64,000 nt of DNA from Micromonospora pallida (GCF_900090325.1 NZ_FMHW01000002.1:3597001-3661000), one strand, 5' to 3'. Numbered from the stretch's first letter, positions 46,527 to 56,502 are shown. Numbers and translations: made by a program. The notes: a model not told the origin generated them from the sequence alone.

Positions 46527-47246
46527 CTACCAGCCTCGGGTCGGGGCGGTCGAGCGCGCGCCGCCGTCGTCGGCGGCCTCGATGAGGTACGGGTTGCTCG
46601 CGCGCTCGCGGCCGATGGTGGTCGCGGGGCCGTGGCCGGGCAGTACGACGGTGTCGTCGGCCAGCGGGAGGATCTTCTCCCGGAGGCTGGTCACCATCGC
46701 GGGCATGCTGCCGCCCGGCAGGTCGGTGCGGCCGATCGAGCCGGCGAAGAGCACGTCACCGGAGAGGCAGATCTGCTCGGCCTCCCAGGACGAGCCGGCG
46801 CCGGGCATCCGGAACAGCACCGACCCGCCGGTATGGCCCGGGGCATGGTCGACGGTGATCTCCAGCCCGGCCAGGGCGAGCGTCGCGCCGTCGGTCAGCT
46901 CGGCGACGTCCTCCGGTTCGCTGTACGGCAGGCGACCGCCGAAGAGCTGGCTCAGGTCCATGGAGAGGCCCTTGGCGGGGTCGGCGAGCAGTTCCCGGTC
47001 GTCGGGATGGACGTAGGCGGTGATGCCCCGCGCCCCGCAGACCGGGGCGACCGAGAAGGTGTGGTCGAGATGACCGTGGGTGAGCAGCACGGCGGCCGGG
47101 TGCAGGCGGTGCTCGGCGAGCAGCGCGTCGAGCCGGTCGATCACGCCGATACCGGGGTCGACCACCACGCACTGCTCCCCCGGTGCGGTGGCGACCACGT
47201 AGCAGTTGGTGCCGAAGGCGTCCGCGGGAAAGCCGGCCACGAGCAC
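46527..47246 (-). CDS. MBL-fold metallo-hydrolase (glyoxalase II-like)
   Basis: 239-aa metallo-beta-lactamase-fold protein with LLTHGHLDHTFSVAPV (HxHxDH, two-metal site), DHAPGHTGGSVLF (second His), CLSGDVLFAGSIGRTDL (bridging Asp) and the final VLPGHGPATTIGRE. Resembles hydroxyacylglutathione-hydrolase-like proteins that often sit between relA and hisS in actinobacteria. GTG at 47246 after AAAGGGGAG. Real substrate unknown. Confidence 0.92.
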   Translation of the reverse strand: MLVAGFPADAFGTNCYVVATAPGEQCVVVDPGIGVIDRLDALLAEHRLHPAAVLLTHGHLDHTFSVAPVCGARGITAYVHPDDRELLADPAKGLSMDLSQLFGGRLPYSEPEDVAELTDGATLALAGLEITVDHAPGHTGGSVLFRMPGAGSSWEAEQICLSGDVLFAGSIGRTDLPGGSMPAMVTSLREKILPLADDTVVLPGHGPATTIGRERASNPYLIEAADDGGARSTAPTRGW

Positions 47247-47495
47247 GTCCGCTCCCCTTTCTCGTCGGTGCGTACCCTCACCGCAGCCTAGCCGTACGGG
47301 CCGTCGCGGCCACCCCCGGTGGGCACGGCCACACGACCAGTGAAAGGTGACGATAGACCCCTTGACCGACCTGGTACACCACATTCCCAGCCGGTACCCG
47401 TACACTCTGGCGGGCGTGTGGCGTGGCGCACTTGCGCCCGGCGGCGCCCGGCGCCCGTCCGCCATGACGACCAGGGTAGAGGAAGGGGAGCGCGG

Positions 47496-48386
47496 GTGGC
47501 TTCCAGCAGGGACCGGCAGCGCAGGCTCGCACGGGAGAAGCTCGACCGGCAGATGGCCCGCCGGGCCGCCCGCGCCAAGCGCCGCCGCCAGATCCAGGCG
47601 GGTGTCGGCGCGGGGGTGGTGCTCGCCCTCGTCGTGGTCGGTTCGGTCTGGGCGCTCGGCGGCTTCGACCGGGACCCGGAGGAGAACCTGGCCGAGGCGG
47701 ACGTCTGCGCCTGGACGCCGCAGAACGCCGAGGCCAACAGCAACCTGAAGGACGTCGGTACACCGGCGACCACGGGCCTGCCCACCTCCGGCACCCGGGC
47801 GATGACCGTCACCACCAACCAGGGCGCCCCGATCACCGTCGAGCTGGACCTGGCCGGGGCGCCGTGCGCCGCGGCGAGCATCTCGCACCTGGCGGGCCGC
47901 TCGTTCTACGACAACACCACGTGCCACGAGATCACCACCGAGGGGGCGCTGCGCTGCGGCGACCCGAGCGGCACCGGCCTCGGCGGCCCGACGTACTCGT
48001 TCTACGACGAGAACGTCCCCGCCGCCGCGCCGTCGCCCAGCCCGGCCGCGGACCAGCCGCCGGCGTACCCGAAGGGCACCGTGGCGATGATCGCCAGCCC
48101 GCCGGGCGCCAACAGCAGCCAGTTCCTGATCTTCTTCAAGGACTTCAACCCGGCGGAGCCGGCGTACTCGGTCATCGGAAAGGTCACCGGCGGGCTCGAC
48201 GTGGTGGAGAAGGTCGGCACCCTGGAGACCGTGGACAATGGGTCGGGGGCGAAGGTCAAGCCGAAGACCGACGTGGTGATCCAGAGCCTGACCGTCGGTG
48301 AACCGGCAACGACGCCGGCGGCGACGCCCGCGCCCGCGCCGAGCAGCCCGGCCGCTGCACCGTCGGCGACCCCGTCCGCCGGCTGA
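47496..48386 (+). CDS. membrane-anchored cyclophilin-like protein with altered active site
   Basis: 296-aa protein: a basic cytosolic N-terminus (SRDRQRRLAREKLDRQMARR), a membrane anchor (about 35-55), then an extracytoplasmic cyclophilin domain and an Ala/Pro/Thr-rich tail. In the active-site strand it reads YDNTTCHEITTEG, so the catalytic Arg following His is Glu. GANSSQFLIFF keeps the SQFxI core. Peptidyl-prolyl isomerase activity is therefore questionable. GTG at 47496 after GGAAGGGGAG. Paralogue of the next gene, 58 bp downstream. Confidence 0.88.
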   Translation: MASSRDRQRRLAREKLDRQMARRAARAKRRRQIQAGVGAGVVLALVVVGSVWALGGFDRDPEENLAEADVCAWTPQNAEANSNLKDVGTPATTGLPTSGTRAMTVTTNQGAPITVELDLAGAPCAAASISHLAGRSFYDNTTCHEITTEGALRCGDPSGTGLGGPTYSFYDENVPAAAPSPSPAADQPPAYPKGTVAMIASPPGANSSQFLIFFKDFNPAEPAYSVIGKVTGGLDVVEKVGTLETVDNGSGAKVKPKTDVVIQSLTVGEPATTPAATPAPAPSSPAAAPSATPSAG

Positions 48387-48444
48387 CCGGCCGGTCCACA
48401 GCACCTTCGCGGCAACTGACCGCCGAGACATACGAGGAGTGACC

Positions 48445-49281
48445 GTGACGTCCACCAGAGAGCGGCAGCGCGCGGCGGCGCGGGCCCGACTCGAGCGGGA
48501 GATGGCCGAGCGTGCGGCCAAGGCCCGTCGGCGCCGGCAGACGCAGGCGATCGTCGGGGCGGGGGCGGCCCTGCTGCTCGTGGTCGCCGGCACGGTGTGG
48601 CTCGTCGCGAGCCTCGGTGACGACGAGAGCAGCGACACGACGGCCACGCCCGCCGGCACCTCGCTCTGCGTCTGGGACGAGGCGCCCGCCGAGCAGCGCA
48701 CGCCGCAGGTCAAGGACGTCGGCCTGCCTGGCAGCCAGCAGCCGAACGTCGGTACCCAGACCATGACGATCGACACCAACCTGGGGCCGATCACCGCCAA
48801 GGTCAACCTTGCCGACACGCCCTGCACGGCGGCCAGCTTCACCCACCTGGCCAGCAAGAACTTCTTCGACAACAGCAAGTGCCACCGGCTGGTCACCGAG
48901 GGGCTGCAGGTGCTGCAGTGCGGCGACCCGAGCGCCACCGGCAAGGGCTGGCGGGAGACCGACGGCACCGGCGGCCCGCAGTACCGGTTCGCCGAGGAGA
49001 ACCTGCCCACCGACAAGCGTCCGCCGTACCCGGAGGGCGTCATCGCGATGGCCAACTCCGGCCAGCCGGCCAGCACCGGCAGCCAGTTCTTCATCGTGTA
49101 CGGCGACTCGCAGCTCAGCCCGGACTACACGGTCCTCGGCACGATCACCTCGGGCATGGACATCGTCAAGCAGGTCGGCGCGGCCGGGCACGACAACGCC
49201 TTCGGCCAGCAGGCCGGTGGCGGCCACCCGAAGAAGGAGGTCGTCATCAAGAAGCTGACCATGAGCGAGATCCAGAAGTGA
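48445..49281 (+). CDS. membrane-anchored peptidyl-prolyl cis-trans isomerase (cyclophilin)
   Basis: 278-aa protein with the same layout as its neighbour: basic N-terminus, membrane anchor (about 36-55), and an extracytoplasmic cyclophilin domain with FFDNSKCHRLVTEG (catalytic Arg present), PEGVIAMANSG and GSQFFIVYGDS. Expected to catalyse proline isomerisation during folding of exported proteins. GTG at 48445 with GAGGAGTGACC. Tandem duplicate of the upstream gene and ended by a strong terminator shared with relA. Confidence 0.93.
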   Translation: MTSTRERQRAAARARLEREMAERAAKARRRRQTQAIVGAGAALLLVVAGTVWLVASLGDDESSDTTATPAGTSLCVWDEAPAEQRTPQVKDVGLPGSQQPNVGTQTMTIDTNLGPITAKVNLADTPCTAASFTHLASKNFFDNSKCHRLVTEGLQVLQCGDPSATGKGWRETDGTGGPQYRFAEENLPTDKRPPYPEGVIAMANSGQPASTGSQFFIVYGDSQLSPDYTVLGTITSGMDIVKQVGAAGHDNAFGQQAGGGHPKKEVVIKKLTMSEIQK

Positions 49282-49296
49282 GCTGACCCGCCTTCC

Positions 49297-49335
49297 ACGA
49301 GAACGCCCGCCGGTCAACCCGGCGGGCGTTCTCGT
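49297..49335. terminator. bidirectional terminator between the cyclophilin gene and relA
   Basis: Perfect 17-bp stem (49297-49313 / 49319-49335) with a TCAAC loop between convergent genes. Confidence 0.9.
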
Positions 49336-49376
49336 GTCCGTGGGGACGGCGACGTGACCGGCCCGTTTCGACGGGG

Positions 49377-51878
49377 TCAGGCGCCCGAGGTCACCCGGTA
49401 CGCGTCGAAGACGCCGTCGACCTTACGGACGGCGGCCAGCAGGTGTCCGAGGTGCTTGGGGTCGGCCATCTCGAAGCTGAACCGGCTCACCGCCACCCGG
49501 TCGCGGGTGGTGGTGACGGTGGCGGAGAGGATGTTCACCCGCTCCTCGGAGAGCACCCGGGTCACGTCGGCGAGCAACTTGTGCCGGTCGAGGGCCTCGA
49601 CCTGGATGGCGACCAGGAACGTGGAGGCGGAGGTGAGCTTCCAACTGACCTCGACCACCCGCTCGACCTGCGCCTTGAGGTCCTCGGCGTTGGCGCAGTC
49701 GTCCCGGTGCACGCTCACCCCGCCGGAACGGGTGACGAACCCGAAGACGGAGTCCGGCGGGACCGGGGTGCAGCAGCGGGCCAGTTTGATCCAGACGTCG
49801 CTGACGCCCCGGACCACCACGCCCGGATCGTTGCTGGCGGCGCGGCTGCGGGGCGGACGGGTCGCCACCGCCGTCTCGGCGATGTCCTCGACCGCGCCTT
49901 CCTCGCCGCCGTACGCGGCCATCAGCCGCTGCACGACCGACTGCGCGGAGACCTGGCTGTCCCCCACCGCGGCGTAGAGCGAGGCCACGTCGGCCAGGTG
50001 CAGGTCCCGGGCGATCGTCATCAGCGCGTCGGAGGTGAGCATCCGCTGCAACGGCATGCCCTGCTTGCGCATCGCCTTGACGATCGCGTCCTTGCCGGCC
50101 TCGATCGCCTCCTCGCGCCGCTCCTTGTTGAAGTACTGCCGGATCTTCGTCCGCGCCCGGGGGCTCTTGACGAAGCCGAGCCAGTCCTGCGTCGGGCCGG
50201 CCGTGTCGGACTTCGAGGTGAAGATCTCGATCACGTCGCCGTTGGACAGCGTCGACTCGAGCGGCACCAGCTTGCCGTTGACCCGGGCTCCGATGCACTT
50301 GTGCCCCACCTCGGTGTGCACCGCGTACGCGAAGTCCACCGGCGTCGACCCGGTCGGCAAGGGGATGACGTCACCCTTCGGGGTGAAGACGTACACCTCC
50401 TGGCTGGACAGGTCGAAGCGCAGCGCGTCGAGGAACTCGCTCGGGTCGGCCGCCTCCCGCTGCCAGTCCAGCAGCTGCCGGAGCCAGGTCATCTCGTCGA
50501 TGTGCGCGGGCGGACCGACGATCTGGGTGCCCTTGTGCTCCTTGTACTTCCAGTGCGCGGCGATACCGAACTCGGCGGTGCGGTGCATGGCGTACGTGCG
50601 GATCTGCATCTCGACCGGCTTGCCGGTCGGCCCGATGACCGTCGTGTGCAACGACTGGTACATGTTGAACTTGGGCATCGCGATGTAGTCCTTGAACCGG
50701 CCGGGCACCGGCTGCCAGTTCGCGTGGATGACCCCCAGGGCGGCGTAGCAGTCCCGCACCGTGTCGACCAGGATCCGCACGCCGACCAGGTCGTAGATGT
50801 CGTTGAAGTCCCGCCCCCGCACGATCATCTTCTGGTAGATCGAGTACAGGTGCTTCGGCCGACCGGTGGTCTCCGCCTTGATCTTGGCGGCCTTGAGGTC
50901 GGTGCCGACCTTCTGGGTCACCTGCTTGAGCAGGGCCTCCCGCTGCGGCTGGTGCTCACCGATCAGGCGCTGGATCTCCTCGTACCGCTTCGGGAACAGC
51001 GTGCCGAAGGCGAGGTCCTCCAACTCCCACTTGATGGTGTTCATACCCAGCCGGTGGGCCAGCGGAGCCAGGATCTCCAGCGTCTCCTTGGCCTTCTGCT
51101 CCTGCTTCGGACGGGGCAGGAAGGTGAGGGTACGCATGTTGTGCAGCCGGTCGGCGAGCTTGATGACCAGCACCCGGGGGTCCTTCGCCATGGCGACCAC
51201 CATCTTGCGGATGGTCTCCGCCTTGGCGGCGTCGCCGAGCTTGACCTTGTCGAGCTTGGTGACCCCGTCGACCAGGAGCGCGACCTCGCCGCCGAAGTCG
51301 ACCTTCATCTGGTCGAGGGTGTACTCGGTGTCCTCGATGGTGTCGTGCAGCAGCGCCGCCACCAGGGTGGTGGTGTCCATGCCGAGGTTGGCCAGGATGG
51401 TGGCGACCGCGAGCGGGTGGGTGATGTACGGGTCGCCGGACTTGCGGTACTGCCCGGAGTGCCACCGTGCGGCCATGTCGAAGGCACGCTGGAGCAGGCG
51501 GGCGTCGGCCTTGGGGTGGTTCTCCCGGTGGGTGGAGATCAGCGGCTCCAGCACCTCGCTGACCTGGGAGGTCTGCCAGGGCGCGTTGAACCGGGCCAGC
51601 CGGGCCCGGACCCGTCGACCGGTGGGGGCGTTGGCCAGGGCGAACCCACCCACCGGCGGGAGGTCGTTCGGGTCGTCGGCCAGCAGCGGGGCGCCCAGGG
51701 GCGCCGGGCCGTCGCCGTTCGGGGCCGCCGGGAGGCCGGTCTCACCGACGCCGGTCGGAGCGCTGCCGTTACCGGAAGGTCGGGCCGGACCGAGGCCGGT
51801 CCGGTCGGTCGCCGAGCTGTCCGCGTCGCCTGTCGGATGCACCGTGCCCTCCACCGGAGGAACGACATCGTAGGACAC
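49377..51878 (-). CDS. relA: bifunctional (p)ppGpp synthetase/hydrolase
   Basis: 833-aa RelA/SpoT homologue that makes and degrades the stringent-response alarmone. A variable Pro/Gly-rich N-terminus (~75 residues) precedes the HD hydrolase domain ([40 protein letters not shown]), the synthetase domain with [20 protein letters not shown] (the RxKD motif of bifunctional enzymes), TGS ([15 protein letters not shown]) and a C-terminal ACT domain. GTG at 51878 lies close to AGGAGG; GTG at 51890 is an alternative. Both activities look intact. Confidence 0.95.
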   Translation of the reverse strand: MSYDVVPPVEGTVHPTGDADSSATDRTGLGPARPSGNGSAPTGVGETGLPAAPNGDGPAPLGAPLLADDPNDLPPVGGFALANAPTGRRVRARLARFNAPWQTSQVSEVLEPLISTHRENHPKADARLLQRAFDMAARWHSGQYRKSGDPYITHPLAVATILANLGMDTTTLVAALLHDTIEDTEYTLDQMKVDFGGEVALLVDGVTKLDKVKLGDAAKAETIRKMVVAMAKDPRVLVIKLADRLHNMRTLTFLPRPKQEQKAKETLEILAPLAHRLGMNTIKWELEDLAFGTLFPKRYEEIQRLIGEHQPQREALLKQVTQKVGTDLKAAKIKAETTGRPKHLYSIYQKMIVRGRDFNDIYDLVGVRILVDTVRDCYAALGVIHANWQPVPGRFKDYIAMPKFNMYQSLHTTVIGPTGKPVEMQIRTYAMHRTAEFGIAAHWKYKEHKGTQIVGPPAHIDEMTWLRQLLDWQREAADPSEFLDALRFDLSSQEVYVFTPKGDVIPLPTGSTPVDFAYAVHTEVGHKCIGARVNGKLVPLESTLSNGDVIEIFTSKSDTAGPTQDWLGFVKSPRARTKIRQYFNKERREEAIEAGKDAIVKAMRKQGMPLQRMLTSDALMTIARDLHLADVASLYAAVGDSQVSAQSVVQRLMAAYGGEEGAVEDIAETAVATRPPRSRAASNDPGVVVRGVSDVWIKLARCCTPVPPDSVFGFVTRSGGVSVHRDDCANAEDLKAQVERVVEVSWKLTSASTFLVAIQVEALDRHKLLADVTRVLSEERVNILSATVTTTRDRVAVSRFSFEMADPKHLGHLLAAVRKVDGVFDAYRVTSGA

Positions 51879-52184
51879 CGGCCTCCTCACCCTTCGCCGG
51901 AAAGAGCCGACCGTAACCGGTCGACCGGGTACGCCGCCGACCGGGGCCGGCGATTTTACTCCAGGCCGACCGGGGCCGGCAATTTTACGCTGTTCGCGTC
52001 TGCTCTGCTCGCGCCGCCGTCACCGGCTGGCGCTCCGGCCACCCGCCCGTCTCCGGGCGGGCGCCGTGCTGGTGCCGCCGGCGGGTCGCCCCGCCCGGTC
52101 AGCAAAGGGCAATGCTACCCGCCGGGGACCTGGTGTGCCGCTCCGCCGGAGGGCCCGCGCCGGGTCCGTCCGACGGCTGTCGGA
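51879..52184. promoter_or_regulatory. relA upstream region with a 29-bp duplicated promoter-like element
   Basis: 306 bp between the apt stop and relA start. Two 24-bp units, 23 of 24 identical (51936-51959 and 51965-51988), repeat at a 29-bp period. On the minus strand each contains TAAAAT (51953-51958, 51982-51987), an A/T island in otherwise GC-rich DNA that looks like a -10 element. No clear -35. Possibly duplicated relA promoters. Confidence 0.5.
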
Positions 52185-52748
52185 TCAAACGGTCAGCAGG
52201 GCATGGACCGGACGCGGGGCCAGCCGCTCCCGGCCGCCGAGGAAGGCCAACTCCATCAGGACGGTGAATCCGGCCACCGTGCCCCCGGCCCGCTCGACCA
52301 GGTCGAGGGTGGCCTCGGCGGTGCCCCCGGTGGCGAGGACGTCGTCGACCACCAGGACCCGGTGACCGGCGGTGAACGCGTCCTGGTGCACCTCCAGGGT
52401 CGCCTCGCCGTACTCCAACGCGTACGAGGCCGAGTGGGTCGCCCGGGGCAGCTTGCCTGCCTTGCGTACCGGCACCACCCCGACACCGGTGGCGTACGCG
52501 ATGGCGGCGGCAACCACGAACCCGCGCGCCTCGATGCCGACCACCACGTCGAAGGACTCGCGCCCGTGGTGGGCGACGATCCCGTCGACGACCTCGCGGA
52601 AGACCGCACCGTCGGCGAAGAGCGGCATCAGGTCCTTGAACATGATCCCGGGCTTCGGGAAGTCCGGTACGTCGAGCACCCGACCGGCCACCAGCTCGGC
52701 GACGGCGGCACCGCTGTCGCCGCGTACCCCGGTGTGGGTTTCCGTCAC
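52185..52748 (-). CDS. apt: adenine phosphoribosyltransferase
   Basis: Salvages adenine with PRPP to AMP. The 187-aa protein has VPDFPKPGIMFKDLMPLF at the N-terminus, VVVGIEARGFVVAAAIAYATG, and the PRPP-binding loop RVLVVDDVLATGGTAEATL. GTG at 52748 after AAGGGGAC is preferred to a longer start that would place a terminator-like hairpin within the gene. Sits between secF and relA as in most actinobacteria. Confidence 0.95.
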   Translation of the reverse strand: MTETHTGVRGDSGAAVAELVAGRVLDVPDFPKPGIMFKDLMPLFADGAVFREVVDGIVAHHGRESFDVVVGIEARGFVVAAAIAYATGVGVVPVRKAGKLPRATHSASYALEYGEATLEVHQDAFTAGHRVLVVDDVLATGGTAEATLDLVERAGGTVAGFTVLMELAFLGGRERLAPRPVHALLTV

Positions 52749-52767
52749 GATTGTCCCCTTCAACGAC

Positions 52768-52810
52768 ACGGCGTCCTTCAATGCTGCTCGCACAGCATGA
52801 AGGACGCCGT
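52768..52810. terminator. hairpin upstream of apt
   Basis: Stem of 13 bp plus 5 bp separated by a one-base bulge (52768-52786 / 52793-52810), loop CTCGCA. Lies between the secF stop and the apt start. Confidence 0.7.
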
Positions 52811-52823
52811 CACGTCAGTTGTC

Positions 52824-52854
52824 GGCGGGTGGGGCGTGCGCCGCCCCACCCGCC
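52824..52854. terminator. terminator after secF
   Basis: 13-bp perfect stem (52824-52836 / 52842-52854) immediately after the secF stop codon on the minus strand. With the next hairpin it forms a tandem terminator before apt. Confidence 0.75.
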
Positions 52855-52858
52855 CGGG

Positions 52859-54046
52859 TCAGCGGCGCTTGCCGCCGGGCCGGTTGCCGCTGCCGCCGGT
52901 GGGCCGGCCACCGCGCGCACCGGTCGACCGCTTGCCGGTCGGTCGGGCACCAACCTTCGGGGCCGCGCCGGCCAGCGCCGCGGTCTCCGGGTCGACCGAC
53001 TCCTCGCCCCCCTCGGTGGACTTCGCCGTCCCCTTCGGGGTGACCTCGCCCCGGGCGATCGCGCCGCGCCGGGCCAGGATCCGCTTGTTGTGCGCCTGGA
53101 TGCGGGGCTCCTGGTTCTTCAACACCACCAACAGCGGGGTGGCCACCAGGATCGAGGTCAGGAAGGCCACCGCCATACCGACGAAGAGCACCAGGCCGAG
53201 GTCCTTCAGGGTGCCCGCGCCGAGCAGGCCGGCACCGATGAAGAGCAGACCACCGACCGGCAGCAGCGCGACCACCGAGGTGTTCAGCGACCGCATCAGG
53301 CTCTGGTTCACCGCCAGGTTGGCCGCCTCGCCGTACGTCTGGTTGTTGTTGGCGGTGATCCCCCGGACGTTCTCCTGCACCTTGTCGAAGACGACCACGA
53401 CGTCGTACAGGGCGAAGCCGAGGATGGTGAGGAAGCCGATCACCGTCGAGGGGGTCACCTCGAAGCCGACCGCCGAATAGATACCCGAGGTGAGCACCAG
53501 GTTGAGGAAGAGCGAGCCGACCGCGGCGGCGGCCATCCGCCACTCGAACCGCAGGACCAGGTAGACCGTCACCAGGGCGATGAAGATCACCAGACCGAGG
53601 AGGGCCCGCGAGGTGACCTGGCCGCCCCAGGCCGAGCTAACCCGGTTGGTGCTGATCTGGTCGGCGTTCAGGCCGAGGTCCCCGGCCAGTGCGACCTTGA
53701 CCGCCTCGGCCTCGCCGGCGTCCAGCTCCGAGGTACGCATCTCGTAGAAGTTGCCGCTCGGGCCACCGACCTCCTGCGCGGTGACCAGCTCGGCGCCACC
53801 ACCGGCGCTGGCGAGCGCCTCCTCGGTGACCGCCTCGGCGCGCTCCAGGGTGCCGACGCTCGCCGGCACCTGGAAGGAGTTGCCGCCGCTGAACTCGATG
53901 CCGAGCTTGAAGCCGCTCACCAGGAAGCTGAGCACGGCGAGCAGGACGAGCGCCCCGGCGACGCCGAACCAGAGCTTGCGGCGGCCGACGACGTCGAGAC
54001 CAGCCTCGCCCCGGTACAGCCGGGTGGCCAGACCACTACGAGCCAT
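52859..54046 (-). CDS. secF: protein translocase subunit SecF
   Basis: 395-aa inner-membrane protein working with SecD and YajC to drive late stages of Sec export using the proton gradient. Six membrane helices; GFKLGIEFSGGNSFQV follows TM1, and FLTILGFALYDVVVVFDKVQEN is the typical D-containing TM4/5 motif. The C-terminal ~90 residues are a basic Gly/Arg/Lys tail (RPTGGSGNRPGGKRR). ATG at 54046 after AAGGAGG, one base from the secD stop. Confidence 0.96.
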   Translation of the reverse strand: MARSGLATRLYRGEAGLDVVGRRKLWFGVAGALVLLAVLSFLVSGFKLGIEFSGGNSFQVPASVGTLERAEAVTEEALASAGGGAELVTAQEVGGPSGNFYEMRTSELDAGEAEAVKVALAGDLGLNADQISTNRVSSAWGGQVTSRALLGLVIFIALVTVYLVLRFEWRMAAAAVGSLFLNLVLTSGIYSAVGFEVTPSTVIGFLTILGFALYDVVVVFDKVQENVRGITANNNQTYGEAANLAVNQSLMRSLNTSVVALLPVGGLLFIGAGLLGAGTLKDLGLVLFVGMAVAFLTSILVATPLLVVLKNQEPRIQAHNKRILARRGAIARGEVTPKGTAKSTEGGEESVDPETAALAGAAPKVGARPTGKRSTGARGGRPTGGSGNRPGGKRR

Positions 54047-54047
54047 C

Positions 54048-55949
54048 TCAGGCCTCCTTGACACGCTGGTTGCGGGTGGTCGGCTGCTCGGCACCCTTGG
54101 CGGGAAGCACCCGGCCGAGGCCGCTGACCCGGGGCGACAGGAACGCCCGGGTCCGGGCGAACATCGCCATGATCGGGTGCCGGAAGAGGAAGACCACCAC
54201 GAGGTCGAGCACGGTAGCCAGGCCCAGGGCGAAGGCGAAGCCCTTCACCGCGCCGACCGAGACGATGTAGAGGACCACGGCGGACAGGATGGTGATGGCG
54301 TTCGCCGAGATGATCGTCCGGCGGGCCCGGATCCAGGCGCGGGGCACCGCGCTGCGTGGGCTGCGGCCCTCACGGATCTCGTCCTTGAGGCGCTCGAAGT
54401 AGATGACGAAGGAGTCCGCCGCCACACCGAGCGAGACGATCATGCCGGCGATGCCGGCGAGGGTCAGCGTGAAGCCGATCTGGCGGCCGAGGAAGACCAG
54501 CGCGCCAAAGACCAGCAGCGCCGACAGCACCAGACTCAGGAAGATCACCGAGCCGAGCAGCCGGTAGTAGAAGAACGCGTAGATGATGACCAGCAGCATG
54601 CCGATGCCGGCGGCGAGCAGACCGGCCCGCAGGTGGCTCTCGCCCAGGGTGGCGGAGACGTTCTGCTGCTCCTGCGGCTCGAAGGTCACCGGCAGGGCAC
54701 CGTAGCGCAGCGTGCTGGCCAGGTCGCTGGCGGTGCTGTTGTTGAAGCTGCCGCTGATCTGCGAGTCACCGGTCAGCACGCCCTGGATCTCCGGGGAGGA
54801 GATCACCGCGTTGTCGAGCACCACGGCCACCCGGCACTTGCCGTCCTGGCCGAGCGCGCTGGCGTCGCAGGCCTGCCCCTCGTTGTTGAACGCCTCCCGG
54901 GTCAGCGCCGTCCACTTCTCCTGGCCGGGGCCGGTGAAGTTCAGGCTGACCACCCACTGGCCGGTCTGGTCGAGCGCCGGGTCGGCGTCGTCGACGTCGG
55001 TGCCCTGCACCTTGGCCTGGTCGAGCAGGTACTTGGCGCCGGCCTCGCAGGCCACCGCCTGCTGCTTCGGGTCGCTGATCGAGCCGGCCGGCCGCTTGTC
55101 GAGCTGCTCGCAGGTGATCGTCGGCACGTTGAACTGCATCGTCGCCGGGAGCACCGCCACCTCGCGCGGGGTCAGCGTGCCGAACGGCGTGAGCCGCTCG
55201 GCCAGCGCCGGGTCGGCGCTCACGTCGGCCGGGGCCTGTAGGCCGCTGGCGGCCTGCCAGGCGGCCGCGCCGACCTTCTGCTCGACGGCCTTGCGCTGCT
55301 CCTCGATACCCTGCGGCACCGGCTCGGGGCTCGGCGAGGCGGGGGCGCTGGCCGACGGGCTCGGGGCGGGGCTGGCGCTGGCGGACGGGGCCGGCGCGCC
55401 GCCACCCTGGCCGCCGGTGCTCGGCGAGGCGCTGACCTTCGGGGCGGCACTGCCGGACGGGGCCGGCGTGGCGCTGCCCGACGGAGCCGGCGCGGCGCTG
55501 CCGGACGGGGCGGGGGCGGCCGTCGGCGGGGTGGCCGCCGCGCCGCTACCGTCGGCGACCTTGAGCACCTTGCGGAACCGCAGCTCGGCCGCGCTACCCA
55601 CCTCGCTCAGGTCCCGGTTCTCACCGGGCAGCGAGATGACGATGTTCCGGTCGCCCTCGGTGACCACCTCGGCCTCGGCGACACCGAGCGCGTTGACCCG
55701 GTTGTCGATGATGCTCCGGGCCTCCTCGAGGCTCTCCGCGGTCGGCGGACGGCCGTCGACGCTGTTGGTCGCCTCCAGCGTGAGCCGGGTGCCGCCGATC
55801 AGGTCCAAGCCGAGCTTGGGCTCGAGCCGGTCCTTCCAGCCACCGCTGGCACCGCCCGCGAAGAACACCAAAAGATAGAGGACGACGAAGATGACGCCGA
55901 GCACGGCGAGCTGCCGTCCCGGCCGCATCTGTCCCTGAGGTGGTGCCAC
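54048..55949 (-). CDS. secD: protein translocase subunit SecD
   Basis: 633-aa partner of SecF. TM1 (about 13-32), then the periplasmic P1 region beginning with LGLDLIGGTRLTLEA and continuing past the insert, then five membrane helices including TLAGIAGMIVSLGVAADSFV. Within P1, about residues 135-215 are an Ala/Pro/Ser-rich insertion of repeats such as APAPSGSA and ASPAPSPSA, longer than in many SecD proteins. GTG at 55949 after GGGAGACAGGACAG. In the yajC-secD-secF order. Confidence 0.96.
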   Translation of the reverse strand: MAPPQGQMRPGRQLAVLGVIFVVLYLLVFFAGGASGGWKDRLEPKLGLDLIGGTRLTLEATNSVDGRPPTAESLEEARSIIDNRVNALGVAEAEVVTEGDRNIVISLPGENRDLSEVGSAAELRFRKVLKVADGSGAAATPPTAAPAPSGSAAPAPSGSATPAPSGSAAPKVSASPSTGGQGGGAPAPSASASPAPSPSASAPASPSPEPVPQGIEEQRKAVEQKVGAAAWQAASGLQAPADVSADPALAERLTPFGTLTPREVAVLPATMQFNVPTITCEQLDKRPAGSISDPKQQAVACEAGAKYLLDQAKVQGTDVDDADPALDQTGQWVVSLNFTGPGQEKWTALTREAFNNEGQACDASALGQDGKCRVAVVLDNAVISSPEIQGVLTGDSQISGSFNNSTASDLASTLRYGALPVTFEPQEQQNVSATLGESHLRAGLLAAGIGMLLVIIYAFFYYRLLGSVIFLSLVLSALLVFGALVFLGRQIGFTLTLAGIAGMIVSLGVAADSFVIYFERLKDEIREGRSPRSAVPRAWIRARRTIISANAITILSAVVLYIVSVGAVKGFAFALGLATVLDLVVVFLFRHPIMAMFARTRAFLSPRVSGLGRVLPAKGAEQPTTRNQRVKEA

Positions 55950-56157
55950 GGCTGTCCTGTCTCCCTGTGCGGTCGCGCCGCTGGTGCAAGGCGGCGGGGG
56001 TCAGGCCGGGGATCCGGCCACGTGTTGGGGTGGACGTCGGTGTCGGCCCGGGCGGGGAAGCTGGCCAGGGCCCGCCGTCGCGTCCGTCCGGGTCGACACC
56101 GACGCCGACCTACTATCCACTTATTTCGATCCGCGCGCTGCCCCGTGGGGCACGCGT

Positions 56158-56502
56158 TCACTCCTTGACGTCGGCGTCCTCGGTGACCTGCTCGGTCGGC
56201 TCGCTCTGCTCCGCGCGGGTGACCACCCGGGCGATGGCCGGCCGGGCGTACCGGGTCTGCACGCCGGGGGCGACCTCGAGCAGGACGGTGTCGTCGTCGA
56301 CGCCGGTGACCGTGCCGTACAGCCCGCCGATGGTGACCACCTCGTCGCCGGGGCCGAGCGCGGACTGCATGGCCTCGGCTTGCTTGCGGCGCTTCTGCTG
56401 GGGGCGGATCATCATGAAGTACATGACGCCGAAGAGCAGAGCGATCATCAGGATCGGCGTCAGACCGCCGGCTCCCCCACCGCCCTCTGCTGCGTAAAGC
56501 AC
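56158..56502 (-). CDS. yajC: preprotein translocase subunit YajC
   Basis: 114-aa small membrane protein with one N-terminal helix (LTPILMIALLFGVMYFMMI), the RPQQKRRKQAEAM motif immediately after, and a cytosolic beta domain (GDEVVTIGGLYGTVTGVDDDTVLLEVAPG). GTG at 56502 is preferred because GGGAAGG lies 7 nt before it and the product starts MLYAAEGG as in relatives. Between ruvB and secD. Confidence 0.94.
   Translation of the reverse strand: MLYAAEGGGGAGGLTPILMIALLFGVMYFMMIRPQQKRRKQAEAMQSALGPGDEVVTIGGLYGTVTGVDDDTVLLEVAPGVQTRYARPAIARVVTRAEQSEPTEQVTEDADVKE

Noticed and set aside
49443..53480. Very long open frame (about 1,345 codons) on the plus strand
   Set aside because: Antisense of relA, apt and secF, which have full sets of family motifs. 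The frame crosses terminators and has no conserved sequence.
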